DNA of 64,000 bases from the NCBI GenBank assembly GCA_045634305.1, contig JAZQZZ010000025.1, positions 1-64,000 of the forward strand. The letters are read 5' to 3'. Made by a program: the position numbers and the translations under genes. The DNA comes from HGM04593 sp045634305. Lineage in GTDB: Bacteria > Bacteroidota > Bacteroidia > Bacteroidales > Bacteroidaceae. The notes below the pieces were generated by a model. That model ran no database searches. It was not told the origin of the DNA and saw only the letters and a program-made list of their open reading frames with translations. How positions within the stretch are numbered: position 1 is the stretch's first letter; the number at the start of each line of letters is the position of its first letter. Shown here piece by piece: positions 1-8,385 of the stretch.

Positions 1-798
1 TGTTATCGCCTTACGCTGTGCTACGAGTTTATTGCTTTGGGCATCGAACATTGCAAGTTCGGGGCGTAAAGATGTGCGACTCGCAACCTCTACCATTGCT
101 GGGCGTGTGAGTGTTTCATCTGTGAGAGGCCGTCCGATAAACATCTCCAACATTCGGCGAAAACTTGCCCGTGATGCCACCACCTGACCGAGCGTCTGAC
201 GAGCTGTGAGTAACTCAGCCTCAATAGCATCGACATCAGCTTGCATCGCTACACCATTTTTATAATAGGTACGCATACGATTTAGGTTCGCATCCAAAAC
301 TTCAATGAGTGTCTCAGTCTGTTCAACACGCTCGTCAAGCAAGAGAATGCCGAAGTAGAGATTTTGAATACGGGATTGCAGGTCGTAGAGTGAAACATCC
401 ACTCGGCTACGCTGTTCGGAAGCCTCCGCTTCGGCAATTGCACGATTGGCCTTTGACTGACCACCGTCCCAAATATTCTGCGAAACATCGATAGCCACTT
501 TGTACTGGTCTTTGCGAACGCCCGACATATCCAATCCACTGGCTGCAATCATCTGATTGAAAGCCTCGGGATAGGTAGGTGTCGCCGATTGATAGGTGGC
601 TTGCCCAGAAAATACCACCTGTGGAATCCACGCACGAGCAGCATTCGATATGTTATACTGCTCCGTCTCCGCTATTAAGTCGTATTGCCTGATTTCGGGA
701 TAGTTTTCTCGTGCCAATCTGCAACACTCGTCAAGTGTTTGCGCCTGAGAGGTGAGCAACGTCAGCACCATCAATGATAATAAAACAAACCGTTTCAT
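1..798 (-). CDS. TolC-family outer membrane efflux protein (partial, C-terminus beyond window)
   Basis: Outer-membrane channel component of a tripartite efflux or type I export system. Reading the minus strand from the ATG at 798 gives an uninterrupted 266 codons to the window edge. It opens with a signal peptide (MKRFVLLSLMVLTLLTSQAQ), then TLDECCRLARENYPEIRQYD, the usual start of the first OEP repeat of TolC proteins. Further on are a WDGG turn (SQNIWDGGQSKANRAIAEAE) and long amphipathic helices rich in Q, E and A (DLQSRIQNLYFGILLLDERV), typical of the periplasmic helical barrel. The start lies 1 nt after the stop of the tetR gene, so the two are translationally coupled. The membrane-fusion and pump partners are expected just outside the window on the left. 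Confidence 0.9.
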   Translation of the reverse strand, partial: MKRFVLLSLMVLTLLTSQAQTLDECCRLARENYPEIRQYDLIAETEQYNISNAARAWIPQVVFSGQATYQSATPTYPEAFNQMIAASGLDMSGVRKDQYKVAIDVSQNIWDGGQSKANRAIAEAEASEQRSRVDVSLYDLQSRIQNLYFGILLLDERVEQTETLIEVLDANLNRMRTYYKNGVAMQADVDAIEAELLTARQTLGQVVASRASFRRMLEMFIGRPLTDETLTRPAMVEVASRTSLRPELAMFDAQSNKLVAQRKAIT

Positions 799-799
799 A

Positions 800-1423
800 C
801 TATATTTTTTTGATTCTTCGCATAATAAGTTCTATATTTTCAGTCTTGCGTTGAGCGAGCAGCATCTCTATTGATTGCCTGTTATCACTCAATAAGTCCT
901 CTATCATATTTGCCATTAACGAAGGGAGTATGTTAAGCGATAATACGGACTGAAACAACAGTAACACATTGAATGACTCAACCTCCCCTCTTGCAGCCGC
1001 CTCGTCAACCTCTCGTTGCAAAGAGTTGAAAAGGTGGAAGCAACTTGCAATCTTTGTCTTTAAGAGGTCGCATCTATTTTTATAGGGCAACACCTCATTT
1101 ATCAAGAATCGAGGTAGATCTGGATTGGCTGCAACAAAATCAAAATGGACAGATATTGCCTCTTCGATACGCTTAACCAAAGGAAGGTCGCAATTACCGA
1201 AAAGATGGGTCATCAAAGGAACTATCTCCGACATCTTTTTGTCGATGAAACGCTCAAATAGTTGCTCTTTGGTACGGAAATAGTAATGCAACATTGCGTG
1301 TGTTACATCTGCAGCCTTGGCTATCGATGTAGTTCTTGAACCATTATACCCTTTTTCCAAGAACTCCTTTTCAGCCGCTTCAAGTATCTGTTGCTCTTTG
1401 CTTTGCACTGTTTGCTCATTCAT
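800..1423 (-). CDS. TetR/AcrR family transcriptional regulator
   Basis: A 207-residue repressor-type regulator, normal length for TetR. The N-terminal helix-turn-helix spans about residues 10-55: ILEAAEKEFLEKGYNGSRTT, then IAKAADVTHAMLHYYFRTKE with the typical YYFxTKEQL end of the recognition helix. The rest is an alpha-helical ligand-binding domain with no motif that names a ligand. It is the first gene of a transcript that continues into the TolC-family gene, so it very probably represses its own efflux operon in an AcrR/TtgR-like way. The upstream region holds a direct repeat and a perfect inverted repeat overlapping a Bacteroidota-type promoter. The effector molecule cannot be predicted. 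Confidence 0.9.
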   Translation of the reverse strand: MNEQTVQSKEQQILEAAEKEFLEKGYNGSRTTSIAKAADVTHAMLHYYFRTKEQLFERFIDKKMSEIVPLMTHLFGNCDLPLVKRIEEAISVHFDFVAANPDLPRFLINEVLPYKNRCDLLKTKIASCFHLFNSLQREVDEAAARGEVESFNVLLLFQSVLSLNILPSLMANMIEDLLSDNRQSIEMLLAQRKTENIELIMRRIKKI

Positions 1424-1443
1424 TTTTTGATATTAATTTTGCG

Positions 1444-1474
1444 GTTTAACAAAACAGTTTAACAAATCTGTTAA
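1444..1474. promoter_or_regulatory. Candidate TetR operator
   Basis: Two copies of GTTTAACAAA (1444-1453 and 1457-1466) lie head-to-tail, and the second forms the left half of a perfect interrupted palindrome, TTAACA-AATC-TGTTAA (1459-1474). The site lies 20-50 nt upstream of the tetR start codon, over the predicted transcription start. That is where an autoregulating TetR protein usually binds. Binding itself is inferred. Confidence 0.5.
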
Positions 1475-1476
1475 TG

Positions 1477-1506
1477 CAAAGGTACGATTTGTTTTTAATT
1501 CGCAAA
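1477..1506 (-). promoter_or_regulatory. Promoter for tetR-tolC, Bacteroidota type
   Basis: On the minus strand TTTG (1506-1503), an 18-nt spacer and TACCTTTG (1484-1477) match the Bacteroidota primary-sigma consensus TTTG-N19-TAnnTTTG with one base less in the spacer. Transcription would start about 1468-1472, inside the inverted repeat proposed as operator. Confidence 0.6.
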
Positions 1507-2294
1507 ATATTTGGAGATTTTTTTAGGTTTGGTTTATTCCATTTTCCATTTATTATATACTCAAAACGGGCTGAACTTATTTGTGTACGCTGGCGATATG
1601 ACGGATAGAAAGAAGTTGAAGGTATTCTTTGAAAAATTTCGGTGTCTAACAAATATTTTTTTATCCTGCCCGAAGAAGAAAAGTAGATTTTTAAGGTGTT
1701 TTCAGGCCTGTTAAGAATGTATTTCAGCATTGTCCAATGTATCAGATACTACCCTAAAACTGCCCCAACGGGACAGTCCGCTATATGTTTGTGGGTGTCA
1801 GGAAGTAATAAGGCTGTTACACTTCTTTGGTGTGGCAAAGTTTTAAAGACTTTAAATATTATAATCCAAAAACTTAGTGAATCACTTGAATAACTTTCGG
1901 GTTACCCAAAGGGCATATATGGTGCTTTTTGAAATTAAAATGAGGCACATTTTAACCATTAGTTCCCCTGCACTATACGCAAAAACAAGAGCCTCCGACA
2001 ATGATATCAAAGCCATCGGCTACAAAGTCGCATGTAAAGCCTATCATTACCTATAAAAGAGGATTAAAAGCCTCATCATACAAAATGTTGTATCGAAAGA
2101 TGCAAGTTTATCAGATTTATTCATATATTTGCCATGCATGTCAAGAAGTTGCTTGAATTTATTTGCAGCAATGAATCCAGTGGATTTCTCGGCATGACCA
2201 AATTCCAATGAACAAGATGTTGTTCAATCCTTATAACCCATATTAAAATGCTGCACTATTAAAGAGAAATAAGACTTAAACTAAATTTAGTACT
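1507..2294. other. Long non-coding region between tetR and fucI
   Basis: Nearly 0.8 kb with no convincing gene on either strand. Short open frames here have poor codon use and no family features. A short imperfect palindrome (ACTGCCC-CAAC-GGGACAGT, 1759-1777) is present. A 25-codon frame from the ATG at 2133 could be a decayed gene end, but nothing in it is recognisable. The fuc promoter must lie in this region; no clear TTTG/TAnnTTTG pair was found close to fucI. In Bacteroides a fucR repressor gene occupies this position. Confidence 0.5.
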
Positions 2295-4070
2295 ATGAGC
2301 AAGTATCCTAAGATTGGTATTCGTCCAACCATTGATGGACGTCAAGGCGGTGTTCGTGAAAGCCTAGAGGAAAAGACCATGAATTTGGCCAAGGCTGTAG
2401 CAGAATTAATTTCTGCAAATGTTAAACATGCCGATGGAACTCCCGTAGAGTGCGTTATTGCCGATGGAACTATTGGTCGTGTAGCAGAAACTGCAGCATG
2501 TCAGGCAAAGTTCGAACGCGAAGGCGTTGGTGCAACTATCTCCGTAACCTCATGCTGGTGCTATGGTTCAGAAACAATGGATATGCATCCTCATTGGCCA
2601 AAGGCCGTTTGGGGCTTCAATGGCACAGAGCGCCCCGGTGCTGTATATTTGGCTGCGGTATTGGCAGGCCATGCCCAGAAGGGATTGCCCGCATTTGGCA
2701 TCTACGGCCACGACGTACAGGACATCACAGACAATAACATTCCCGAAGATGTTGCCGAGAAGATTCTTCGTTGGACACGTGCAGCTTTAGCGGTAGCAAC
2801 CATGCGCGGCGAGAGCTATCTGTCTGTAGGTAGTCAGTGCATGGGTATTGCCGGCAGTATCGTAGATCAGAACTTCTTCCAGGAATACCTTGGTATGCGC
2901 AACGAGAGTGTTGACGAGACAGAGATTCTCCGTCGTATGGAAGAAGGTATCTATGACCACGAGGAGTACGAGAAAGCAATGGCTTGGACAGAAAAATACT
3001 GCAAATCAAATGAAGGTTGGGACAAAAACCGTCCTGAAAAGCAAAAGGACCGCGCAGGTAAGGATGCCGATTGGGAATTCGTAGTAAAGATGACCCTGAT
3101 TGTCCGTGATTTGATGCAGGGCAATCCTCGTCTTCGCGAGATGGGTTACCTTGAGGAAGCTATTGGCCACAATGCAATCGCAGCAGGTTTTCAGGGACAG
3201 CGCCAATGGACCGACTGGAAGCCTAATGGTGACTTCACCGAAGCCCTTATGTGCTCGACATTCGACTGGAATGGTATTCGCGAGGCTTACGTTGTAGCGA
3301 CTGAGAATGACGCATGCAACGCTGTGGCCATGCTGTTTGGCAAGTTGTTGACCGGTTGCGGCCAGATGTTCTCTGACGTACGTACATATTGGAGCCCGGA
3401 AGCAGTAAAACGTGTTACAGGCAAGGAACTTACCGGTTTGGCTGCAGGCGGCATGATTCACTTGATCAACTCAGGCGCCACAACACTCGACGCAACAGGA
3501 GCCAGCACCAATGCACAGGGAGAGCCTTGCATGAAGCCTGCATGGGAAATGACAGAAGCCGACGCAGAAGCTTGTTTGAAGAACACCAACTGGATGCCTG
3601 CCGATCGTGATTACTTCCGTGGCGGCGGTTTCTCATCAAACTTCTTGTCAAAGGGTGGCATGCCCGTTACAATGTCGCGTTTGAATTTGGTAAAGGGTCT
3701 GGGCCCCGTCCTACAGATCGCAGAAGGTTGGACTGCGGATGTAGACCCCGAAATCCACAACGTATTGAATATGCGTACCGACCCAACATGGCCAACTACA
3801 TGGTTCGTTCCCCGCTTGGACGAGACAAAGGCTCCATTCAAGGATGTATACTCTGTAATGAATTACTGGGGAGCCAACCATGGTGCTATCAGCTATGGCC
3901 ACATTGGCGCCGACTTGATTACTCTCTGCTCTATGTTGCGCATCCCCGTATGCATGCACAACGTACCCGAGGAGAATATTTTCCGCCCTGCAGCATGGAA
4001 TGCATTTGGCATGGACAAGGAGGGTTCTGACTACAGAGCTTGCCAGACCTATGGTCCCATCTACAAGTAA
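2295..4070 (+). CDS. fucI: L-fucose isomerase
   Basis: Converts L-fucose to L-fuculose, the first intracellular step of fucose catabolism, with a Mn(II) cofactor. The 591-residue length equals that of the E. coli enzyme. The conserved N-terminus (PKIGIRPTIDGRQGGVRESL) and the WGFNGTERPGAVYLAAVLAG stretch are present. Metal ligands known in E. coli FucI fall at matching places: Glu337 (in ATEND), Asp361 (in FSDVRTYW) and His529 (in GANHGAISYGH). It is the first gene of a five-gene run in the same order as the Bacteroides fucIAKXP genes. It is followed by a 178-nt gap holding a possible hairpin before the aldolase gene, a larger gap than elsewhere in the run. Confidence 0.97.
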   Translation: MSKYPKIGIRPTIDGRQGGVRESLEEKTMNLAKAVAELISANVKHADGTPVECVIADGTIGRVAETAACQAKFEREGVGATISVTSCWCYGSETMDMHPHWPKAVWGFNGTERPGAVYLAAVLAGHAQKGLPAFGIYGHDVQDITDNNIPEDVAEKILRWTRAALAVATMRGESYLSVGSQCMGIAGSIVDQNFFQEYLGMRNESVDETEILRRMEEGIYDHEEYEKAMAWTEKYCKSNEGWDKNRPEKQKDRAGKDADWEFVVKMTLIVRDLMQGNPRLREMGYLEEAIGHNAIAAGFQGQRQWTDWKPNGDFTEALMCSTFDWNGIREAYVVATENDACNAVAMLFGKLLTGCGQMFSDVRTYWSPEAVKRVTGKELTGLAAGGMIHLINSGATTLDATGASTNAQGEPCMKPAWEMTEADAEACLKNTNWMPADRDYFRGGGFSSNFLSKGGMPVTMSRLNLVKGLGPVLQIAEGWTADVDPEIHNVLNMRTDPTWPTTWFVPRLDETKAPFKDVYSVMNYWGANHGAISYGHIGADLITLCSMLRIPVCMHNVPEENIFRPAAWNAFGMDKEGSDYRACQTYGPIYK

Positions 4071-4089
4071 GAAAATAGCATAATATTAT

Positions 4090-4151
4090 AAGAGGAGATA
4101 GAGAGTACAAACTTCTTATCATCCAAGAATTGTATTTCCTATTCTCCTCTT
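4090..4151 (+). promoter_or_regulatory. Inverted repeat between fucI and fucA
   Basis: AAGAGGAGA (4090-4098) pairs with TCTCCTCTT (4143-4151) around a 44-nt loop, 20 nt after the fucI stop. A short T run follows (TCTTTTGCT). It may be a weak terminator, an mRNA 3'-end stabiliser or a processing site that sets fucI apart from the downstream genes. Confidence 0.35.
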
Positions 4152-4248
4152 TTGCTCTATTCGATACAGCAGAAGACCTTGACAAGCTAACTTCTGCATT
4201 TGTTATTAGATACTACGACATTAATACAATTATTCTTTAAGAAAAGAT

Positions 4249-4896
4249 ATGATTACAAACCTCCATATTGAAGAATTTATCAAACAGGCGCATCGTGTAG
4301 GTGATGCAGGCTTGACTGTTTGTAGCAGCGGAAACCTCTCTTGGCGCATCGGCGATGAGGCTCTCGTATCAGGTACCGGCTCATGGGTGCCCACTATTCA
4401 AAAAGAAAAAATTTCTCAGTGCGTCGTTGCCACCGGCGAAGTGATCAATGGTGTCAAACCTTCAATGGAAAGCGGTTTCCATCTAGGTGTGTTGCGTGAG
4501 CGCCCTGATGTAAATGTAGTGCTTCACTTCCAATCGCCCTATGCGACAGCTGTCTCTTGCATGAAGAAGAAACCTGAAAACTATAATGTAACAGCTGAGG
4601 TTCCTTGTCATGTCGGCCGCGAAATCCCGGTTATCCCCTACCTTCGTCCAGGCTCTCCCGAGTTGGCACAAGCAGTTGTAGAGGCGATGAAGGAACACAA
4701 TTCCATCCTTCTCACCAATCATGGTCAAGTAGTATGTGGCAAGGATTTTGACCAAGCTTTCGAACGTGCAATGTTCTTTGAGATGGCTTGCCGCATCATT
4801 GTACAGACCGGTGGTGATTACTCAGTTCTCACCCCTGAAGAGATTCAGGATTTGGACATCTACGTACTTGGAAAGAAAACACCTTTGCAAAAGTAG
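4249..4896 (+). CDS. fucA: L-fuculose-1-phosphate aldolase (class II aldolase/adducin family)
   Basis: Cleaves L-fuculose 1-phosphate to dihydroxyacetone phosphate and L-lactaldehyde. At 215 residues it is the same size as E. coli FucA. Family features are the SSGNLSWR phosphate-binding turn (about 26-33), the catalytic Glu74 region (PSMESGFHLG) and TNHGQVVCG with a metal-binding His158. In E. coli the zinc is also held by two histidines in an HxH pair; here that stretch reads VLHFQSPYAT, so the second histidine is Gln95. This may be normal for Bacteroidales homologues but should be checked. Its place between isomerase and kinase genes supports the fuculose-phosphate assignment over other class II aldolases. 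Confidence 0.9.
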   Translation: MITNLHIEEFIKQAHRVGDAGLTVCSSGNLSWRIGDEALVSGTGSWVPTIQKEKISQCVVATGEVINGVKPSMESGFHLGVLRERPDVNVVLHFQSPYATAVSCMKKKPENYNVTAEVPCHVGREIPVIPYLRPGSPELAQAVVEAMKEHNSILLTNHGQVVCGKDFDQAFERAMFFEMACRIIVQTGGDYSVLTPEEIQDLDIYVLGKKTPLQK

Positions 4897-4920
4897 TTCT
4901 ATCGTCAACACATAAAGCAT

Positions 4921-4971
4921 AAGGATAGGAATGCCTTTGTTACAAATTACCACACAGGCACTTCTATCCTT
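4921..4971 (+). promoter_or_regulatory. Hairpin between fucA and fucK
   Basis: AAGGATAGGAATGCC (4921-4935) and GGCACTTCTATCCTT (4957-4971) form a 15-bp stem with two mismatches and a 21-nt loop. It lies 24 nt after the fucA stop and ends 21 nt before the fucK start, so it could shield the fucIA message from decay or act as a partial terminator. Confidence 0.45.
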
Positions 4972-4992
4972 ATTCACTCAAATCATATTATC

Positions 4993-6408
4993 ATGAACAA
5001 AGTTTATCTTGCCGCAGATTTTGGTGGAGGCAGCGGAAGAGTTATAGCAGGTTGGCTCGAAGATGGCCAACTCAGGATGGAAGAGGTTCATCGCTTTGGC
5101 AACAGACAAGTACGCCTGGGCGACCATGTTTATTGGGATTTTCCAGCGTTGTTTGAAGAGATGAAAGCCGGTCTTAAAAAAGCCGCAGCCAAGGGCTACA
5201 AAGTATCCAGTATCGGTATCGACACCTGGGGAGTGGACTTTGGCTTAATCGACCGCGATGGCCAACTCATTGGTAACCCGGTATGCTACCGTGATGCACG
5301 TACATCAGGCATGGTCGAAGAGATGTTCAAGACCCTCAACCCAAGAGAACACTATGCTACCACAGGCATCCAGGTCATGGAGATTAACACCTTATCGCAA
5401 TTACTGAGCATCAAGGGCACAGCCCAATTGGAATCGGCCAAGCACCTGCTTTTCATGCCCGACCTATTCAGTTATTTTCTTACTGGCAAAGCAACCAATG
5501 AATACTGTATCGCATCTACATCTGAATTGCTCGACGCCAAGAAGAGAACGTGGTCTTGGGAAACCATCAAGGCCCTCGGCCTCCCCGAACATATCTTTGG
5601 CGAGATTATTATGCCAGGAACCGTACGTGGTACACTACGCCCGGACATAGCTCAAGAAACAGGACTCGGCGAAATTGATGTCGTAGCTGTCGGTTCACAT
5701 GACACAGCCTCCGCTGTAGCAGCAGTACCCGCCATTGAGAGCGACACCACATTGGCTTTCTTAAGTTCGGGCACATGGTCTTTGTTGGGAGTTGAACTAC
5801 CGGAGCCCATCCTTAGTGAAGAAGCACGTAAGGCTGAATTCACTAACGAAGGTGGAGTCGGCGGACGTATCCGCTTCCTGCAAAACATTACCGGCCTATG
5901 GATTCTCCAACGCCTCATGGCCGAATGGGAGGAGCGTGGTGAAAAACAATCCTTCTCCCAACTACTCCCCGAGGCAGAGAAGGCTTGTATCAACAGCATC
6001 ATCCCCGTTGCTGATGCAACATTCATGAATCCAGCTTCTATGGAAAAAGCCATCTGCGACTATTGCAAGAATAGCGGCCAACAAGTTCCTGTCACCAAAG
6101 GAGAAATCACCCGCTGCCTTTTGCAATCACTGGCCCATAAGTACAAAGATGCTATAAGCGGAGTCAACGACCTGCTGCCTGAACCCATCAAACGCCTCCA
6201 TATCATCGGAGGTGGTTCGCAGAACGAATTACTCAATCAACTCACAGCCAATGCCCTTGGCGTTCCCGTATGGGCTGGGCCTGTAGAGGCAACTGCAATG
6301 GGTAACATTCTTGTTCAAGCGATGGCTGCAGGCGAGATTGCCGACTTGGATGCTTTGCGCGATATCGTACGCCACAGCGTTACACCAAAGGTTTTCAAAC
6401 CTGAATAA
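4993..6408 (+). CDS. fucK: L-fuculokinase (FGGY family, rhamnulokinase-like)
   Basis: ATP-dependent sugar kinase that phosphorylates L-fuculose at O-1. The 471 residues carry the FGGY N-terminal phosphate loop (LAADFGGGSGRVIAGW), the substrate-domain stretch GIDTWGVDFGLIDRDG with the likely catalytic Asp, and the C-terminal ATP-binding signature HIIGGGSQNELLNQLTANAL near residues 399-418. The sequence resembles RhaB more than enterobacterial FucK, as is also known for the Bacteroides fuc operon; the operon context makes fuculose the likely substrate. It is followed by the mutarotase-like gene after 38 nt. Confidence 0.9.
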   Translation: MNKVYLAADFGGGSGRVIAGWLEDGQLRMEEVHRFGNRQVRLGDHVYWDFPALFEEMKAGLKKAAAKGYKVSSIGIDTWGVDFGLIDRDGQLIGNPVCYRDARTSGMVEEMFKTLNPREHYATTGIQVMEINTLSQLLSIKGTAQLESAKHLLFMPDLFSYFLTGKATNEYCIASTSELLDAKKRTWSWETIKALGLPEHIFGEIIMPGTVRGTLRPDIAQETGLGEIDVVAVGSHDTASAVAAVPAIESDTTLAFLSSGTWSLLGVELPEPILSEEARKAEFTNEGGVGGRIRFLQNITGLWILQRLMAEWEERGEKQSFSQLLPEAEKACINSIIPVADATFMNPASMEKAICDYCKNSGQQVPVTKGEITRCLLQSLAHKYKDAISGVNDLLPEPIKRLHIIGGGSQNELLNQLTANALGVPVWAGPVEATAMGNILVQAMAAGEIADLDALRDIVRHSVTPKVFKPE

Positions 6409-6446
6409 CCCTTTTTATAATAACCATAAAAAACTCTTTTAGACCT

Positions 6447-6833
6447 ATGGAAGAAGCTAAAAACGGTTACCCTGTCCAGCAATACACGGAACCTGTAAAG
6501 AGATATTGCCAAACACTTGATCTCCGTGACAATCCCGAACTGATTGCCGAATATCGTCGTCGACATAGTAAGGAGCACATCTGGAAAGAGATCATGGATG
6601 GCATTCGCCAAGTTGGAATCCTTGAAATGGAAATCTACCTCCTTGGCACACGTCTATTCATGATTGTAGAGACCCCTCTCGACTTCGAATGGGAAACAGC
6701 AATGGCACGTCTGTCCACACTCCCTCGCCAAGAAGAATGGGAAGACTACATGGCAGAGTTCCAGTTAGTCAAGGCTGGCATGTCCTCAGCAGAGAAATGG
6801 CAACTGATGGAACGCATTTTCCATCTATATTAA
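6447..6833 (+). CDS. FucX, L-rhamnose mutarotase family protein
   Basis: A 128-residue protein of the RhaM/DUF718 family, small ferredoxin-like-fold enzymes that interconvert sugar anomers. Visible family features are RYCQTLDLRDNPELIAEYRR at the start, the histidine in SKEHIWKEI, and the strand ILEMEIYLLGTRLFMIVETP. In E. coli fucose mutarotation is done by the unrelated FucU; the Bacteroides operon instead carries a gene called fucX at this position. By its place here it probably supplies the anomer used by the isomerase or transporter. Direct evidence for fucose rather than rhamnose is lacking. Confidence 0.85.
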   Translation: MEEAKNGYPVQQYTEPVKRYCQTLDLRDNPELIAEYRRRHSKEHIWKEIMDGIRQVGILEMEIYLLGTRLFMIVETPLDFEWETAMARLSTLPRQEEWEDYMAEFQLVKAGMSSAEKWQLMERIFHLY

Positions 6834-6851
6834 TATCTTACTACCCATATT

Positions 6852-8135
6852 ATGAAAAACAATCTAGTAGAAAAGAAATACCTGGCTACATTCATTATAA
6901 TCACCTCCCTATTTGCTCTTTGGGGCTTCGCGAATGACATAACCAACCCCATGGTGGCAGCTTTCCAAACGGTGATGGAACTGTCGGCCTTCGAAGCTTC
7001 ATGGGTACAATGTGCCTTCTATGGCGGCTATGCCACCATGGCTATCCCCGCGGCATTATTTATCCGCAAATTCAGTTACAAAAGCGGCATACTCCTAGGA
7101 TTGGGGCTTTATGCCATAGGAGCTTTTCTCTTTATCCCGGCAGCCTCCATGCAAAACTTCCTGTTCTTCTGCATGTCGCTCTATATCCTTACATTTGGCC
7201 TTGCATTCCTTGAGACAACAGCCAATCCTTTCATCCTTTCGCTTGGTTCGAAAGACACGTCAACCCGTCGTCTCAATCTTGCGCAAGCCTTCAACCCCAT
7301 GGGTTCTCTCTCAGGCATGGCAGTAGCCTCTCTTATTGTATTACCCTCTTTATGGTCCGACCGTCGCAATGCTGCAGGTGAAACAATTTTCCATACCCTG
7401 AGTGAGGGAGAAAAGGCAACTATCCGCCTGCACGACCTTGAGGTGATTCGCAACCCCTATGTCATCCTTGGCCTGGTAGTAGTGACAATATTCATCATCA
7501 TCCTACTCAAGAAGATGCCACAAACGGCTGTCAATGAGAAGCAAGACACAACCAAGCTTACCCTCAAGCGCCTATGGAACAATCATATATATCGCGAAGG
7601 AGTTCTCACACAGGTCTTCTACGTTGCTGCTCAAATTATGGTATGGACATTTATTATCCAGTATGCCGACAATCTGGGCATCAACAAGGCCACAGCACAG
7701 AACTACAACATCATTGCCATGGGCATGTTCCTCTGCAGCCGTTTCATCTGCACATTCCTGATGAAGTATATCAATTCCCGCAAACTATTGGCAATCTTCG
7801 GAGTTGGAGCCATCATCTGCACAACAGGTACCATATTTATCGTCGGAATGCCTGGTTTATACTGTTTGGTAGCTATTTCAGCCTTCATGTCATTGATGTT
7901 CCCCACAATCTATGGTATTGCTCTTGAGAATGTAAAAAGTAAGGACACCTCACTGGGAGCAGCCTTCTTGGTCATGGCCATTGTTGGCGGAGCGGTGATG
8001 CCCCCTCTACAAGGCCTCATCATTGACCAAGGCATGGTAGCAGGACTCCCTGCTGTAAACGCATCCTTTGTCCTACCTCTCATATGCTTTATCATAATTA
8101 CCATCTATGGTATTCGTTCTGCACGTAAGATGTAA
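6852..8135 (+). CDS. fucP: L-fucose permease (MFS, fucose:H+ symporter)
   Basis: Inner-membrane major facilitator protein of 427 residues with about 12 hydrophobic segments, which brings in L-fucose with protons. Features include the N-terminal FALWGFANDITNPMVAAFQ, where E. coli FucP has an essential Asp in the first helix (here in AND-ITN), ALFIRKFSYKSGILLGLGLY, and TTANPFILSLGS, the glucose/galactose/fucose transporter signature. It is the last gene of the fuc operon, starting 18 nt after fucX, and is followed by a strong terminator. Glucose or galactose transport cannot be excluded from sequence alone, but the operon argues for fucose. Confidence 0.92.
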   Translation: MKNNLVEKKYLATFIIITSLFALWGFANDITNPMVAAFQTVMELSAFEASWVQCAFYGGYATMAIPAALFIRKFSYKSGILLGLGLYAIGAFLFIPAASMQNFLFFCMSLYILTFGLAFLETTANPFILSLGSKDTSTRRLNLAQAFNPMGSLSGMAVASLIVLPSLWSDRRNAAGETIFHTLSEGEKATIRLHDLEVIRNPYVILGLVVVTIFIIILLKKMPQTAVNEKQDTTKLTLKRLWNNHIYREGVLTQVFYVAAQIMVWTFIIQYADNLGINKATAQNYNIIAMGMFLCSRFICTFLMKYINSRKLLAIFGVGAIICTTGTIFIVGMPGLYCLVAISAFMSLMFPTIYGIALENVKSKDTSLGAAFLVMAIVGGAVMPPLQGLIIDQGMVAGLPAVNASFVLPLICFIIITIYGIRSARKM

Positions 8136-8163
8136 TACATAATCCAGAACGCATATATTCAAA

Positions 8164-8204
8164 CAGCACCAGCTACCCGAGGGTAAGCTGGTGCTGTCAT
8201 TCTG
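8164..8204 (+). terminator. Terminator of the fuc operon
   Basis: CAGCACCAGCTACCC (8164-8178) pairs with GGGTAAGCTGGTGCTG (8181-8196) with one bulged base and a 2-nt loop, followed by TCATTCTGTT. It stands 29 nt after the fucP stop. The stem is long and GC-rich; the U-tract is weak. Confidence 0.75.
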
Positions 8205-8333
8205 TTAAGTTAACAAAATGAGCATCTGTTCTCCGACAAGGTTCTGGCAACCACTTTTGGGGATTGTATATTTGTGAAAATGACAGGTTTTATTGTACAA
8301 TATCAAGGAAAATCATAGACGTTTAGACAAACG

Positions 8334-8366
8334 TTTGTGATTTTTTGCACATTTTTTGTAATTTTG
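8334..8366 (+). promoter_or_regulatory. Promoter of the PagL-like gene
   Basis: TTTG (8334-8337), a 21-nt spacer and TAATTTTG (8359-8366) fit the Bacteroidota consensus. The predicted start of transcription is about 15 nt before the ATG at 8386, giving a very short leader. Confidence 0.5.
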
Positions 8367-8385
8367 CGCAAAATTTGAATGTGAT

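Noticed and set aside
1446..1893. Three overlapping short frames in the tetR-fucI gap
   Set aside because: They overlap the predicted promoter or each other, have low-quality AT-rich codons and no family likeness.
8190..8204. GTCATTCTG similar to the REP-like element
   Set aside because: Only the tail of the fuc terminator matches; no paired arm, so not a second copy.
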